Assembly: GCA_027531395.1 (NCBI GenBank) | Contig: JAPZRO010000004.1 | Span: forward strand, 124,001 to 188,000 | DNA: 64,000 bases | From: Porphyrobacter sp. | GTDB lineage: Bacteria > Pseudomonadota > Alphaproteobacteria > Sphingomonadales > Sphingomonadaceae | Direction of reading: 5' to 3' | Shown: piece by piece, positions 8,711 to 15,462 of the stretch | Position numbering within the stretch: the first letter of the stretch is position 1 | Layout: the number at the start of each line of letters is the position of its first letter | Translations under genes and position numbers: made by a program | Notes under the pieces: model-generated | What the model was told of the DNA's origin: nothing | Databases searched by the model: none | What the model saw: only the letters and a program-made list of their open reading frames with translations

Positions 8711-8739
8711 AGCGCGACGCAAGGCAACAGGGGAGTGCC

Positions 8740-9483
8740 GTGAAGCGCATCAAGGTCATTGTGCCGATTGCCATGGATGAAGCCGGGGTGGCCAACCGCG
8801 CCCAGCAGCTTCCCGACGGATTCGTGCGCCCGGGCTTCGCGCCCACTTTCGAGGCCGTGCGCTGGGGTGCAGCTCTGGGCGATTCCTATCATGACACGCT
8901 GCTGATGGACTGGACGGTGTTCCAGGCTGGGGTGACCGCGGAGCAGGAAGGCTATGCCGGTGTGCTGATCGACACGGTCAGCGATTCCGGGCTGTGGCCG
9001 CTGCGCTCGGTGCTGAACATTCCCGTCGTGGGCCCGGGCGAGGCGAGCTTCGCCGCCGCGATGATGCTCGGCAAAAAGTTTTCGGTCATCACCATGTGGC
9101 CGCAGTGGTTCCCGCTCTACGAGAAGGTGCTCAACCAGCACGGCTGGGACCACCGCTGCGCTTCGGTGCGCTCGATCGATACGCGGCCTGACGTGACCGA
9201 ACTGCTCGAGGGCAAGGAAGAGGTCGTCTTCGCCAAGCTCAAGGCGGAAGCGATGAAGGCGATCGAGGAGGACGGGGCGGACGTGATCGTGCTCGGCTCG
9301 ACCACCATGCACCAGTCCGCCGCCTACCTTCAGAGCGAGCTGCCGGTTCCGGTGCTGAACCCCGGGCAGGTCGCCTACAAGAATCTCGAAACCCTGATCG
9401 AACTGGGGCTGACCCATTCGAAGAAGGCCTTCCCCGCACCCGAGGTGCCGATGCACGCCAATATCCGAAAGGGCTGGTACTGA
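8740..9483 (+). CDS. Asp/Glu/hydantoin racemase-fold protein lacking both catalytic cysteines
   Basis: The 247-residue protein aligns by pattern with hydantoin racemases (HyuE) and maleate isomerases: two pseudo-symmetric halves, IPVVGPGEA after the first active-site segment and DVIVLGS in the second. Family enzymes use one Cys in each half. Here the corresponding positions read IDTVSDSG (T79) and LGSTTMHQ (S187). The only cysteine in the whole protein is C140, in HRCAS. A two-base racemase mechanism therefore looks impossible, and the true reaction is unknown. Initiation is at GTG 8740, supported by AGGGGAG at 8729-8735. The stop overlaps the next start by one base. It is first in the plus-strand unit. 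Confidence 0.8.
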   Translation: MKRIKVIVPIAMDEAGVANRAQQLPDGFVRPGFAPTFEAVRWGAALGDSYHDTLLMDWTVFQAGVTAEQEGYAGVLIDTVSDSGLWPLRSVLNIPVVGPGEASFAAAMMLGKKFSVITMWPQWFPLYEKVLNQHGWDHRCASVRSIDTRPDVTELLEGKEEVVFAKLKAEAMKAIEEDGADVIVLGSTTMHQSAAYLQSELPVPVLNPGQVAYKNLETLIELGLTHSKKAFPAPEVPMHANIRKGWY

Positions 9484-9914
9484 TGAGCGAATGGCAAGAA
9501 GGTGGGCCCGGCCAGGCGCCGCTGCCCTATCCCTTCTATATCGATATCGTGACCAAGCGCTATTTCGACGGGGTCGACAACAAGGTCATGGACCAGGTGC
9601 TCGACTGCTTCACCCCCGATGCGATCCTGACCGAGGTGACCAGCAACACCGTCCACAAGGGACGCGAGGCGATCCGGGCGATGTTCGTCAAGCTGTTCGC
9701 CGATTTCGAGACCATCTGGCACGGCAACTTCGTCCACACCGCCGACCCCGAAACCAACGCGGTGTGCAGCCAGTTCACGGTGCTGATCACGCCCAATGGT
9801 GGCGAGGAGCTGCGCTACGAGAACTGCAACCGCTTCTACCTCAAGGACCGGCTGTTCCACCGCGTCTATGTCTACATGTCGGGTGATAACCTGCTGAAGG
9901 AAGGAGACGCCTGA
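9483..9914 (+). CDS. NTF2-like / SnoaL-like domain protein 1
   Basis: The 143-residue single-domain protein has the cone-shaped NTF2-like fold pattern: an N-terminal helix pair (FYIDIVTKRYFDGVDNK), VLDCFTPDAILTE and KGREAIRAMFVKLF, then beta strands ending in VYVYMSGDNLL. Such domains act as small-molecule binding subunits, isomerases, cyclases or dehydratases. It starts at the ATG overlapping the racemase-like stop and ends overlapping the next gene (TGATG on both sides). It is a clear paralogue of the following gene. Its role in the pathway is not deducible from sequence; an accessory or isomerase role is inferred from the operon. Confidence 0.8.
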   Translation: MSEWQEGGPGQAPLPYPFYIDIVTKRYFDGVDNKVMDQVLDCFTPDAILTEVTSNTVHKGREAIRAMFVKLFADFETIWHGNFVHTADPETNAVCSQFTVLITPNGGEELRYENCNRFYLKDRLFHRVYVYMSGDNLLKEGDA

Positions 9915-10324
9915 TGCAGTACGAACCCACCCTGTCGCGCGCTGAGCTGATCGATTTCGCGCTGAACAAGTACTTCGCCCGCGTCGATGCCAAGGACATG
10001 GACGCGGTGCTCGACTGCTTCCACGACACCGCGCTGTTCTGCGTCCAGACGGCCTTCACCCGCCACAGCGGCAAGGCCGAGATCCGCCGGATGTTCGAGG
10101 ATTTCTTCGCCTCCTACGAAACCATCATCCACCGCGATTTCACCTGCACGGTGGACGAGGCCAACGGGCGCATCACCGCCTGCTTCACCGCCGAGCTGCA
10201 CGATGCGCAAGGCAACGTGACACTGCTCGAGAACACCAATTTCTGGCGCTTCCGGCCCGGTCCGGACGGCGCGAAGTTCCAGGAAGTCTACGTCTATATG
10301 AGCGGCGCCAACCCGCTCGTCTGA
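9914..10324 (+). CDS. NTF2-like / SnoaL-like domain protein 2
   Basis: The 136-residue paralogue of the preceding gene shares the same framework (KYFARVDAKDMDAVLDCF, GKAEIRRMFEDFF, ETIIHRDF, and the closing VYVYMSGANPL). The two copies diverge mostly in the pocket-lining strands, which suggests a heterodimer or two different ligands rather than simple redundancy. It is translationally coupled by a one-base overlap. A 38-base gap follows before the TonB-dependent receptor, whose own ribosome-binding site (AGGAGAG) lies in that gap. Confidence 0.8.
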   Translation: MQYEPTLSRAELIDFALNKYFARVDAKDMDAVLDCFHDTALFCVQTAFTRHSGKAEIRRMFEDFFASYETIIHRDFTCTVDEANGRITACFTAELHDAQGNVTLLENTNFWRFRPGPDGAKFQEVYVYMSGANPLV

Positions 10325-10362
10325 TCCCTCACCTTACCGTTTCCTCTCAGGAGAGCCGTCCC

Positions 10363-12903
10363 ATGAATATCCGTCTCGTTCTTGCCTCTGGCGCGGCTCT
10401 TGGCGCCATTGCCCTGTCCGCGCCTGCCATCGCGCAGGATGCCCCGGCTGCCGATCAGGCCGCCGAAGAAGACAACGCCATCATCGTCACCGCGCGCCGC
10501 CAGTCGGAAAGCGTCGCCGATGTGCCCGCTGCGATCACCGTGTTCGGTGCCGAGGCGCTCGCCAAGACCGGCGTCCAGCGCGCCGATGACTTCATCCAGC
10601 TGACCCCGGGCGTGACGATCGTCACCGGCACCGCCGAAGCGGGCGATACCCAGATCAACATCCGCGGCATCAACGGCGCGCGCGACGCGGAAAGCTCGGT
10701 TGCGCTGGTGGTCGACGGGATCCTCAAGACCAACACCGCCCAGCTCAACCAGAACCAGGGCACGATGCGTCAGGTGGAAATCCTGAAGGGTCCGCAGGGC
10801 GCGCTCTATGGCCGCAACGCGGCGGCCGGCGCGATCGTGGTGCAGACAGTCAAGCCGGGCGACGAGCTCGAAGGCGGGGTGACGCTGCGCGCGGCGCAGG
10901 ACAGCACCTACCTTGCCACCGGCTATGTCTCGGTGCCGGTGGGCGATACCGCCGGCTTCGTCCTGTCGGGCAACTATTCGACCACCGACGGCTTCTTCCG
11001 CAACCGCTTCCTCGGCAATTCCAAGACCATCGACGATCAGGAAATCTGGTCGGTCGACGGACGTTTCGTGGCCGAGCTTGGTCCGAACACCGAGCTGGAC
11101 GTGAAGGCCCGCTATGCCGATCTCACCGGCGCCTCGATCAACTTCAACGCCAGCTTCCACCTGCCCAACTTCGCGGGCGTCGATCCGGCCTTCTTCGAGG
11201 ATGTGAACGAGCATCCCTTCGGCTTCTATTCGAACATCCGCCCGACCAACGACCAGACCACCTTCGAAGCCTCAGCCAAGATCGAGCATGACTTCGACAG
11301 CGTCACGCTGACGGCCTGGGCGCTCTACAGCGATGTCGACCAGTCGCTGACCGCCGACGGCACCTCGGCCGACTTCGCGCGCTTCCTCGACTTCACCGGC
11401 ACCGCGACCGGCGATCTCGCCCGCGCCAACGCCGCCTGCTTTGCCTCGACCGCACAGCTGACCGGCTACCCGCTCAACGCGCCGACCTTCATCGGCCAGA
11501 TCCCGGTGCCGTTCATCTTCGCGCCGGCCAACGGCTCGACCTTCGGCCCCTACAGCCCGACAACCTGCGACGGCACCCAGTTCCAGATCCGCGAGCAGAG
11601 CGACATCAGCGGCGAAATCCGCCTCGCCTCGAACGGTGACGGGCCGTTCAACTGGCAGGTGGGCGCCTATTACCTGCACATCGACCGTGAAGTCGGCGTC
11701 AGCCTCGGCGCGGATCTCGGCCAGGGCGTGACCCGCCAGCTCTACAATGCGCCGGGCTCGTCCAACCCGACCACGCAGCTGTACAACGACTCGTTCAAGA
11801 CCGATGTCTACGCGCTGTTCGCAGCCGCCGACTTCGATGTCAGCGACCGCTTCAACATCTCCGTCGCGGGCCGTTACGACATCGAGGACCGCTCAGTCAG
11901 CAGCCTAGTGCCGGCGGTGCGTGATCCGATCACCGGCGGGCCGATCAACCCCGGCCAGCAGGTCGTCAACGGCGTGGTCCAGGCGATCCCCGACCAGTCG
12001 CAGACCTTCAAGCAGTTCCAGCCCAAGATCTCGCTGCGCTATGAGGTGGCTGACAATGCCAACCTCTACGCCAACTGGGGCATCGGCTTCAAATCGGGCG
12101 GGTTCAACAACCAGGGCTCGGCGGCGATTGTCGATCAGGCGTTCAACCAGTTCATCGGCACCAACGTGCTGATCAACGACCAGTACCGCAAGGAAGTGTC
12201 GAGCGCCTTCGAAGCCGGGATCAAGGGCAGCCTGCTGGACGGCCGCATCACCTATGATCTGGCGGGCTACTACACCACCATCGAGGACATGCAGTTCTTC
12301 GAATTCTTCGTCGGCGGCTTCGGCCTGCTGCGCGTGGTCTCGAACATCGACGAGGTCGAGATCTACGGCGGCGAGCTCAACCTCACGGCCGAAATCATCG
12401 AGGGCTGGACGGTGTTCGGCTCGGCCAACGTGACCGAGAGCGAGATCAAGGAAAACGCCTCGCGTCCGGTGACGGTGGGCAACAACTCGCCCTACACCGC
12501 CGACTACACGCTCAACTTCGGCACCCAGCTTGAAGTGCCGATGACCAGCAGCATGGATTTCGTCAGCCGCGTCGATTACCGCGTGACCGGCCCGACGTGG
12601 TTCCACACGCTGCAGGACGACACCAACCCGACGCTGTTCAGCGGGCTGCTGCCGGGTTCGGCGCTGCAACTGCCGGCCTTCGTGGGCGATGCCGACTACT
12701 CGGTCTCGCGCCGCGATGCCTTCGGTGTGGTCGACGCCCGCATCGGGATCGAGACCGACCGCTGGTCGCTGTTCGCGTACGCCGAGAACCTGTTCGACAA
12801 GAAGTACCTGAACGAGGTGATCACCGCGGTCGAGTTCGGCGGTTCGTTCATCTCGCCCGGCGGCCGCCAGCGCCTCGGGGTGGAGTTCGGCTACAAGTTC
12901 TAG
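10363..12903 (+). CDS. TonB-dependent outer-membrane receptor
   Basis: The 846-residue protein starts with a signal peptide ending ...SAPAIAQ. A TonB-box-like AIIVTARRQ and a plug domain follow (VPAAITVFGAEAL, DDFIQLTPGVTI, INIRGINGARD, EILKGPQGALYGRNAAAG). A large beta-barrel runs to a C-terminal aromatic residue (GYKF), the usual outer-membrane assembly signal. The length and the plug sequence are typical of sphingomonad receptors for organic nutrients rather than siderophores. It is last in the plus-strand unit under the candidate GntR operator and ends at a strong terminator. It probably brings the pathway substrate across the outer membrane. Confidence 0.93.
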   Translation: MNIRLVLASGAALGAIALSAPAIAQDAPAADQAAEEDNAIIVTARRQSESVADVPAAITVFGAEALAKTGVQRADDFIQLTPGVTIVTGTAEAGDTQINIRGINGARDAESSVALVVDGILKTNTAQLNQNQGTMRQVEILKGPQGALYGRNAAAGAIVVQTVKPGDELEGGVTLRAAQDSTYLATGYVSVPVGDTAGFVLSGNYSTTDGFFRNRFLGNSKTIDDQEIWSVDGRFVAELGPNTELDVKARYADLTGASINFNASFHLPNFAGVDPAFFEDVNEHPFGFYSNIRPTNDQTTFEASAKIEHDFDSVTLTAWALYSDVDQSLTADGTSADFARFLDFTGTATGDLARANAACFASTAQLTGYPLNAPTFIGQIPVPFIFAPANGSTFGPYSPTTCDGTQFQIREQSDISGEIRLASNGDGPFNWQVGAYYLHIDREVGVSLGADLGQGVTRQLYNAPGSSNPTTQLYNDSFKTDVYALFAAADFDVSDRFNISVAGRYDIEDRSVSSLVPAVRDPITGGPINPGQQVVNGVVQAIPDQSQTFKQFQPKISLRYEVADNANLYANWGIGFKSGGFNNQGSAAIVDQAFNQFIGTNVLINDQYRKEVSSAFEAGIKGSLLDGRITYDLAGYYTTIEDMQFFEFFVGGFGLLRVVSNIDEVEIYGGELNLTAEIIEGWTVFGSANVTESEIKENASRPVTVGNNSPYTADYTLNFGTQLEVPMTSSMDFVSRVDYRVTGPTWFHTLQDDTNPTLFSGLLPGSALQLPAFVGDADYSVSRRDAFGVVDARIGIETDRWSLFAYAENLFDKKYLNEVITAVEFGGSFISPGGRQRLGVEFGYKF

Positions 12904-12925
12904 TCTGCCCTCGGGTGAGCGCATG

Positions 12926-12961
12926 ACGGCGGCGACGGGAACAACCCGCGCCGCCGTTTTT
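12926..12961 (+). terminator. Rho-independent terminator of the racemase-TonB unit
   Basis: The arm CGGCGGCG-A-CGGG pairs with CCCG-CGCCGCCG across a short AACAA-type loop and is followed by TTTTT. It lies 23 bases after the receptor stop codon. Confidence 0.85.
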
Positions 12962-12984
12962 GTGTAGGGGCCGTTGCAACCTAA

Positions 12985-13140
12985 GCTTGACGCGCTGGTT
13001 CCGGTTGCGCAGCAACCGCAAGGCCGAACGGCCGCCCGCAGCGGAAGCGAAGCTGAACCGCCGCAGGCGGGACACCCGACCGTCAGGTCGCATGAGCGAG
13101 GAGTTCGCATCGCGGAGGCGATGCGGAGAACAAATACCCC
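12985..13140. repeat. Hairpin-rich intergenic repeat, copy 3
   Basis: The block holds consecutive small hairpins, including GGTTGCGCAGCAACC, then GGCCGAACGGCC and further GC-rich palindromes, and reaches the stop codon of the NUDIX gene. Its first half corresponds to 14341-14400. There the first stem reads GGTCGCGCAGCGACC: both arms have changed so that pairing is kept. No coding potential is seen. Confidence 0.55.
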
Positions 13141-13923
13141 CTAACCCCGCGCCACAGTCTCTAGCAGTTCGGCGGTCACCGGATAGCCCGCATCGCCGAG
13201 GATCGTCAGCCACGCCTTGCCGCCTTCCTCCACGATCTGCGGCATGATCGTCTTCACCGGGATCGCCTCGGCCTGCGCGCGGGCTTCGTCGTAGCTGGCG
13301 AACAGCGCGAGGCGTTCGAGATTGCGGCGGGTGGGGAAGATCAGCTTGATCTCGCCGCGCTCCGCCGCCTCCAGCGCGCCCTGTGCCGAGGTCCAGAACA
13401 GGTGCGTGTTCTCCGAATGGTCGATCGACACGTCGACCGCGCCGGTGCCGAGATTGGCGAGGTAGAAGCGCGTGTCGTAGACGCGCGGAATCCGCTCGTT
13501 CTTGGGGAACCAGCGGGCAAAGGGCGTGATCTGGGCAAGATCGAGCTGCCAGCCGAATTCCGCCAGCACCGGCGCCAGCGCGCCCACCTCGGCCAGCATC
13601 GCCCGCGCCGCAGCGGCCCGCTCGGCGTCGATCGCGCCGGCCAGCCCCATCGCGAGGCCGGTCTCCTCCAGCGTCTCGCGCACCGCAGCGATCTGGTGCG
13701 CGGCCTCGTCGGGCTCCAGGCTGTGGGCGGCGGCGATCTCCTCGCCGAGTGCGTAGTCCGCCGGGTCCACCCGTCCGCCGGGGAACACCGCCATGCCGCC
13801 GGCAAAGCTCATGCCGGTCGAGCGGACGGTCATCAGCACCTCCGGCGGGCCACCTGCCGGGGCGTTGCGGAATATGATGATGGTCGCGGCGGGAATGCCC
13901 TGCGGAGAGGAATCAGTGCTCAT
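13141..13923 (-). CDS. NUDIX hydrolase
   Basis: The 260-residue protein has an N-terminal NUDIX domain. After AATIIIFRNA and GMAVFPGGRVDPAD comes the Nudix-box helix AVRETLEETGLAMG, which holds the Glu residues that bind Mg2+. The spacing between GGRVD and the RETLEETG helix is longer than in MutT, as in NUDT7/NUDT19-like acyl-CoA or nucleotide-diphosphate hydrolases. The C-terminal third (IPRVYDTRFYLANL, HSENTHLFW) matches that longer subfamily. The start at ATG 13923 gives the cleanest N-terminus; upstream in-frame sequence looks non-coding. The substrate is unknown. Confidence 0.85.
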   Translation of the reverse strand: MSTDSSPQGIPAATIIIFRNAPAGGPPEVLMTVRSTGMSFAGGMAVFPGGRVDPADYALGEEIAAAHSLEPDEAAHQIAAVRETLEETGLAMGLAGAIDAERAAAARAMLAEVGALAPVLAEFGWQLDLAQITPFARWFPKNERIPRVYDTRFYLANLGTGAVDVSIDHSENTHLFWTSAQGALEAAERGEIKLIFPTRRNLERLALFASYDEARAQAEAIPVKTIMPQIVEEGGKAWLTILGDAGYPVTAELLETVARG

Positions 13924-14075
13924 CACAGGCAGGATGGCGCGGCGGCAAGCGCTTGCCAAGCGCTTTGGCGGCTTCCTGCCGGTTTGGAGAGGGGTGTCGG
14001 AATGCTTTACAGACAGGCCTCCGCCGAGCGCGTGCGCAGAGCGCAAAATGCCGGAATTGCGTGGTTTCCCTGATT

Positions 14076-14091
14076 TGGCACGCACCATGCA
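14076..14091 (+). promoter_or_regulatory. Candidate sigma-54 (-24/-12) promoter
   Basis: TTGGCACGCACCATGCA has GG at 14077-14078 and GC at 14089-14090 separated by exactly 10 bases. It matches the consensus TGGCACG-N4-TTGCA at all but one position. The predicted start would be near 14102. The only element downstream is the hairpin pair of the putative small RNA. rpoN itself is not in the window. Confidence 0.5.
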
Positions 14092-14101
14092 TTACAGGTT
14101 G

Positions 14102-14205
14102 CGGTCCCAATGGTCTTCAAATCGAGGCGCGCCCTTCCTGGTTTTTCGGGCAGCGCCTCCCCAATACGGAAAACGCCCCGCACTGGTCCTGCGGGGCGTT
14201 TTTTG
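14102..14205 (+). ncRNA. Putative small RNA with two hairpins
   Basis: Between a sigma-54-like promoter and a strong terminator lies about 104 nt without a convincing ORF or ribosome site. The first hairpin pairs GAGGCGC-GCCC (14124-14134) with GGGC-A-GCGCCTC (14148-14159). The second is the terminator stem, AACGCCCCGC with GCGGGGCGTT. The 5' part (14102-14123) is unpaired and could be a seed region. The region sits in a 521-base gap between the NUDIX gene and grxD. No known RNA family was recognised. Confidence 0.5.
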
Positions 14206-14206
14206 T
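14170..14206 (+). terminator. Strong intrinsic terminator
   Basis: The perfect 10-bp stem AACGCCCCGC / GCGGGGCGTT with a 9-base loop is followed by a T-run (TTTTTTG). It would end any plus-strand transcript from the preceding 200 bases. No plus-strand protein gene lies upstream. Confidence 0.85.
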
Positions 14207-14219
14207 TTTGTGTTTCTTG

Positions 14220-14440
14220 TTTGCGCCTCAAGCGCCGGCGCGGGCCGTCCGGCCCGCTTGGCTTCCGGCCTGACCGGCCGACGCGCATTCGCGCTTGCGG
14301 CCCTTCGGGCCGTTTGCGCTCTGCTAGATTTATGTGCTGGCATCGGTCGCGCAGCGACCGCAGGCGCGAACGCGCGCCCGCAGGCGCCCGTAGCGAAGCG
14401 AAGGAACAGCGCCGAGGACGCACCCGCGGAGGCGGGTGCG
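14220..14440. repeat. Hairpin-rich intergenic repeat, copy 2 (longest)
   Basis: This copy combines elements of the two others. It opens with TTTGCGCCTCAAGCGCCGG and CTTGGCTTCC as at 912, and includes the CTTGCGGCCC-TTCG-GGGCCG hairpin. It continues with the GGTCGCGCAGCGACC / GCGCGAACGCGC hairpins that correspond to copy 3. It ends at the grxD stop codon. The three copies all lie on the 3' side of minus-strand genes within 14 kb. Confidence 0.65.
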
Positions 14441-14444
14441 AAAC

Positions 14445-14771
14445 TCAAACAGTCTTCACGCCGCTTTCGTTGAGCAGCTGCTGGAGTTCGCCGGCCTCGA
14501 ACATCTCCATCATGATGTCGCTGCCACCCACGAATTCGCCCTTCACATAGAGCTGCGGGATGGTCGGCCAGTCGGAGAAGCTCTTGATGCCCTGCCGGAT
14601 TTCCATGTCCTGCAGCACGTCGACGCTTTCATAGGCGACCCCGCAATGATCGAGGATCGCGACCGCGCGGCTGGAAAAGCCGCATTGCGGGAACAGCGGC
14701 GTGCCCTTCATGAACAGCACGACATCGTTGCTGGTGACGAGATCGGAAATGCGGGCGTTGGTATCGGACAT
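14445..14771 (-). CDS. grxD: Monothiol glutaredoxin Grx4 (CGFS type)
   Basis: The 108-residue protein has the glutaredoxin fold with the monothiol active site CGFS (in [13 protein letters not shown]), KGTP before it and the glutathione-binding [19 protein letters not shown] after it. CGFS glutaredoxins carry and transfer [2Fe-2S] clusters and form complexes with BolA. The next gene upstream in the same direction encodes a BolA protein 41 bases away, so the pair is a classic Fe-S trafficking module. Length and motifs are complete. Confidence 0.96.
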   Translation of the reverse strand: MSDTNARISDLVTSNDVVLFMKGTPLFPQCGFSSRAVAILDHCGVAYESVDVLQDMEIRQGIKSFSDWPTIPQLYVKGEFVGGSDIMMEMFEAGELQQLLNESGVKTV

Positions 14772-14812
14772 GGTGCGGTGCGGCCCCTGATGGGTTGGAC
14801 GGGTGATGCGGT

Positions 14813-15046
14813 TCAGGTGGGAACCTTGGTGGTGACTTGCAAGGCGTGGAGTTCGCCGCCCATGCGGCCACCGAAGGCTGCGTAGACCATCTTGTGCTGC
14901 GCCACCCGGCTCTTGCCGGCAAATTGCGGCGCGGTGACGGTGGCTGCCCAGTGATCATCGTCTCCGGCAAGATCGGTCAGCTCCACCGTCGCGCCCGGCA
15001 GGGCAGCGAGGATGGCGGCTTCGATCGCAGCGGCGCTCATCGGCAT
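14813..15046 (-). CDS. bolA: BolA family protein
   Basis: The 77-residue protein has the KH-like BolA fold: [18 protein letters not shown], then [30 protein letters not shown] with the conserved His of the cluster-binding loop and the FxGxSRVxxHxxVY pattern. It cooperates with Grx4 in iron-sulfur cluster delivery or iron sensing. ATG 15046 is chosen because it follows GGAG by nine bases and clears the preceding gene by four bases; ATG 15040 is a close alternative. It is in one run with the zeta-subunit gene and grxD. Confidence 0.93.
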   Translation of the reverse strand: MPMSAAAIEAAILAALPGATVELTDLAGDDDHWAATVTAPQFAGKSRVAQHKMVYAAFGGRMGGELHALQVTTKVPT

Positions 15047-15050
15047 GCGA

Positions 15051-15374
15051 TCACACTCCGCCAAGCAGCTGGCGGCGCGCCTCGATGGACATCTCGTCGA
15101 GCTTGGCGCGGATATCGGCCTCGGTAATGTCGGTTCCGGCGGCGGTGAGATCGCCGAGCAGCTTGCGGATCACGTCCTCGTCGCCGGCTTCCTCGAAATC
15201 GGCCTGCACCACCGCCTTCTTGTAGGCGTCGGCCTCGGCCGGGGTGAGCTGCATCAGCCCCGCGGCCCATTCGCCCAGCAGCCGGTTGCGGCGCGCGGCG
15301 ATGCGGAAGGCGGTTTCCTCCTCGAGCGCGAAGTGGGCTTCCTCGGCGCGCTCGCGGTCCTTGAAATCGGTCAT
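15051..15374 (-). CDS. F1-ATPase inhibitory zeta subunit (DUF1476)
   Basis: The 107-residue protein matches the alphaproteobacterial zeta subunit, which blocks reverse rotation (ATP hydrolysis) of the F1Fo-ATP synthase. The N-terminal inhibitory helix FKDRERAEEAHFALEEE is followed by ETAFRIAARRNRLLGEWAA and a helical C-terminal bundle (ADAYKKAVVQADFEEAGDEDVIRKL). The family is specific to Alphaproteobacteria, which supports the taxonomic reading. It is located upstream of bolA and grxD, an arrangement that links energy and Fe-S genes. Confidence 0.9.
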   Translation of the reverse strand: MTDFKDRERAEEAHFALEEETAFRIAARRNRLLGEWAAGLMQLTPAEADAYKKAVVQADFEEAGDEDVIRKLLGDLTAAGTDITEADIRAKLDEMSIEARRQLLGGV

Positions 15375-15462
15375 TCGTGTGTGTCCCTTCGGATACGATC
15401 CGCCATCAGCGATAAAGCGGGCCGCCTGCGGCTTCAAGCGCGAAGCCGCGGGCTCAGAGACA

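Noticed and set aside
1042..9483. Creatinine/N-methylhydantoin degradation as the assigned pathway
   Set aside because: HyuAB and an N-carbamoylsarcosine-amidase-like enzyme fit, but creatininase/deaminase and sarcosine oxidase are absent and the CoA-transferase, lyase and TonB receptor are unexplained.
13953..14273. Plus-strand ORFs in the NUDIX-grxD gap
   Set aside because: They read through the terminator hairpin and repeat, lack ribosome sites and have unnatural composition; a non-coding RNA explains the region better.
12985..14440. CRISPR array in the repetitive intergenic blocks
   Set aside because: Repeats are irregular hairpins without constant-length spacers, and no cas genes are present.
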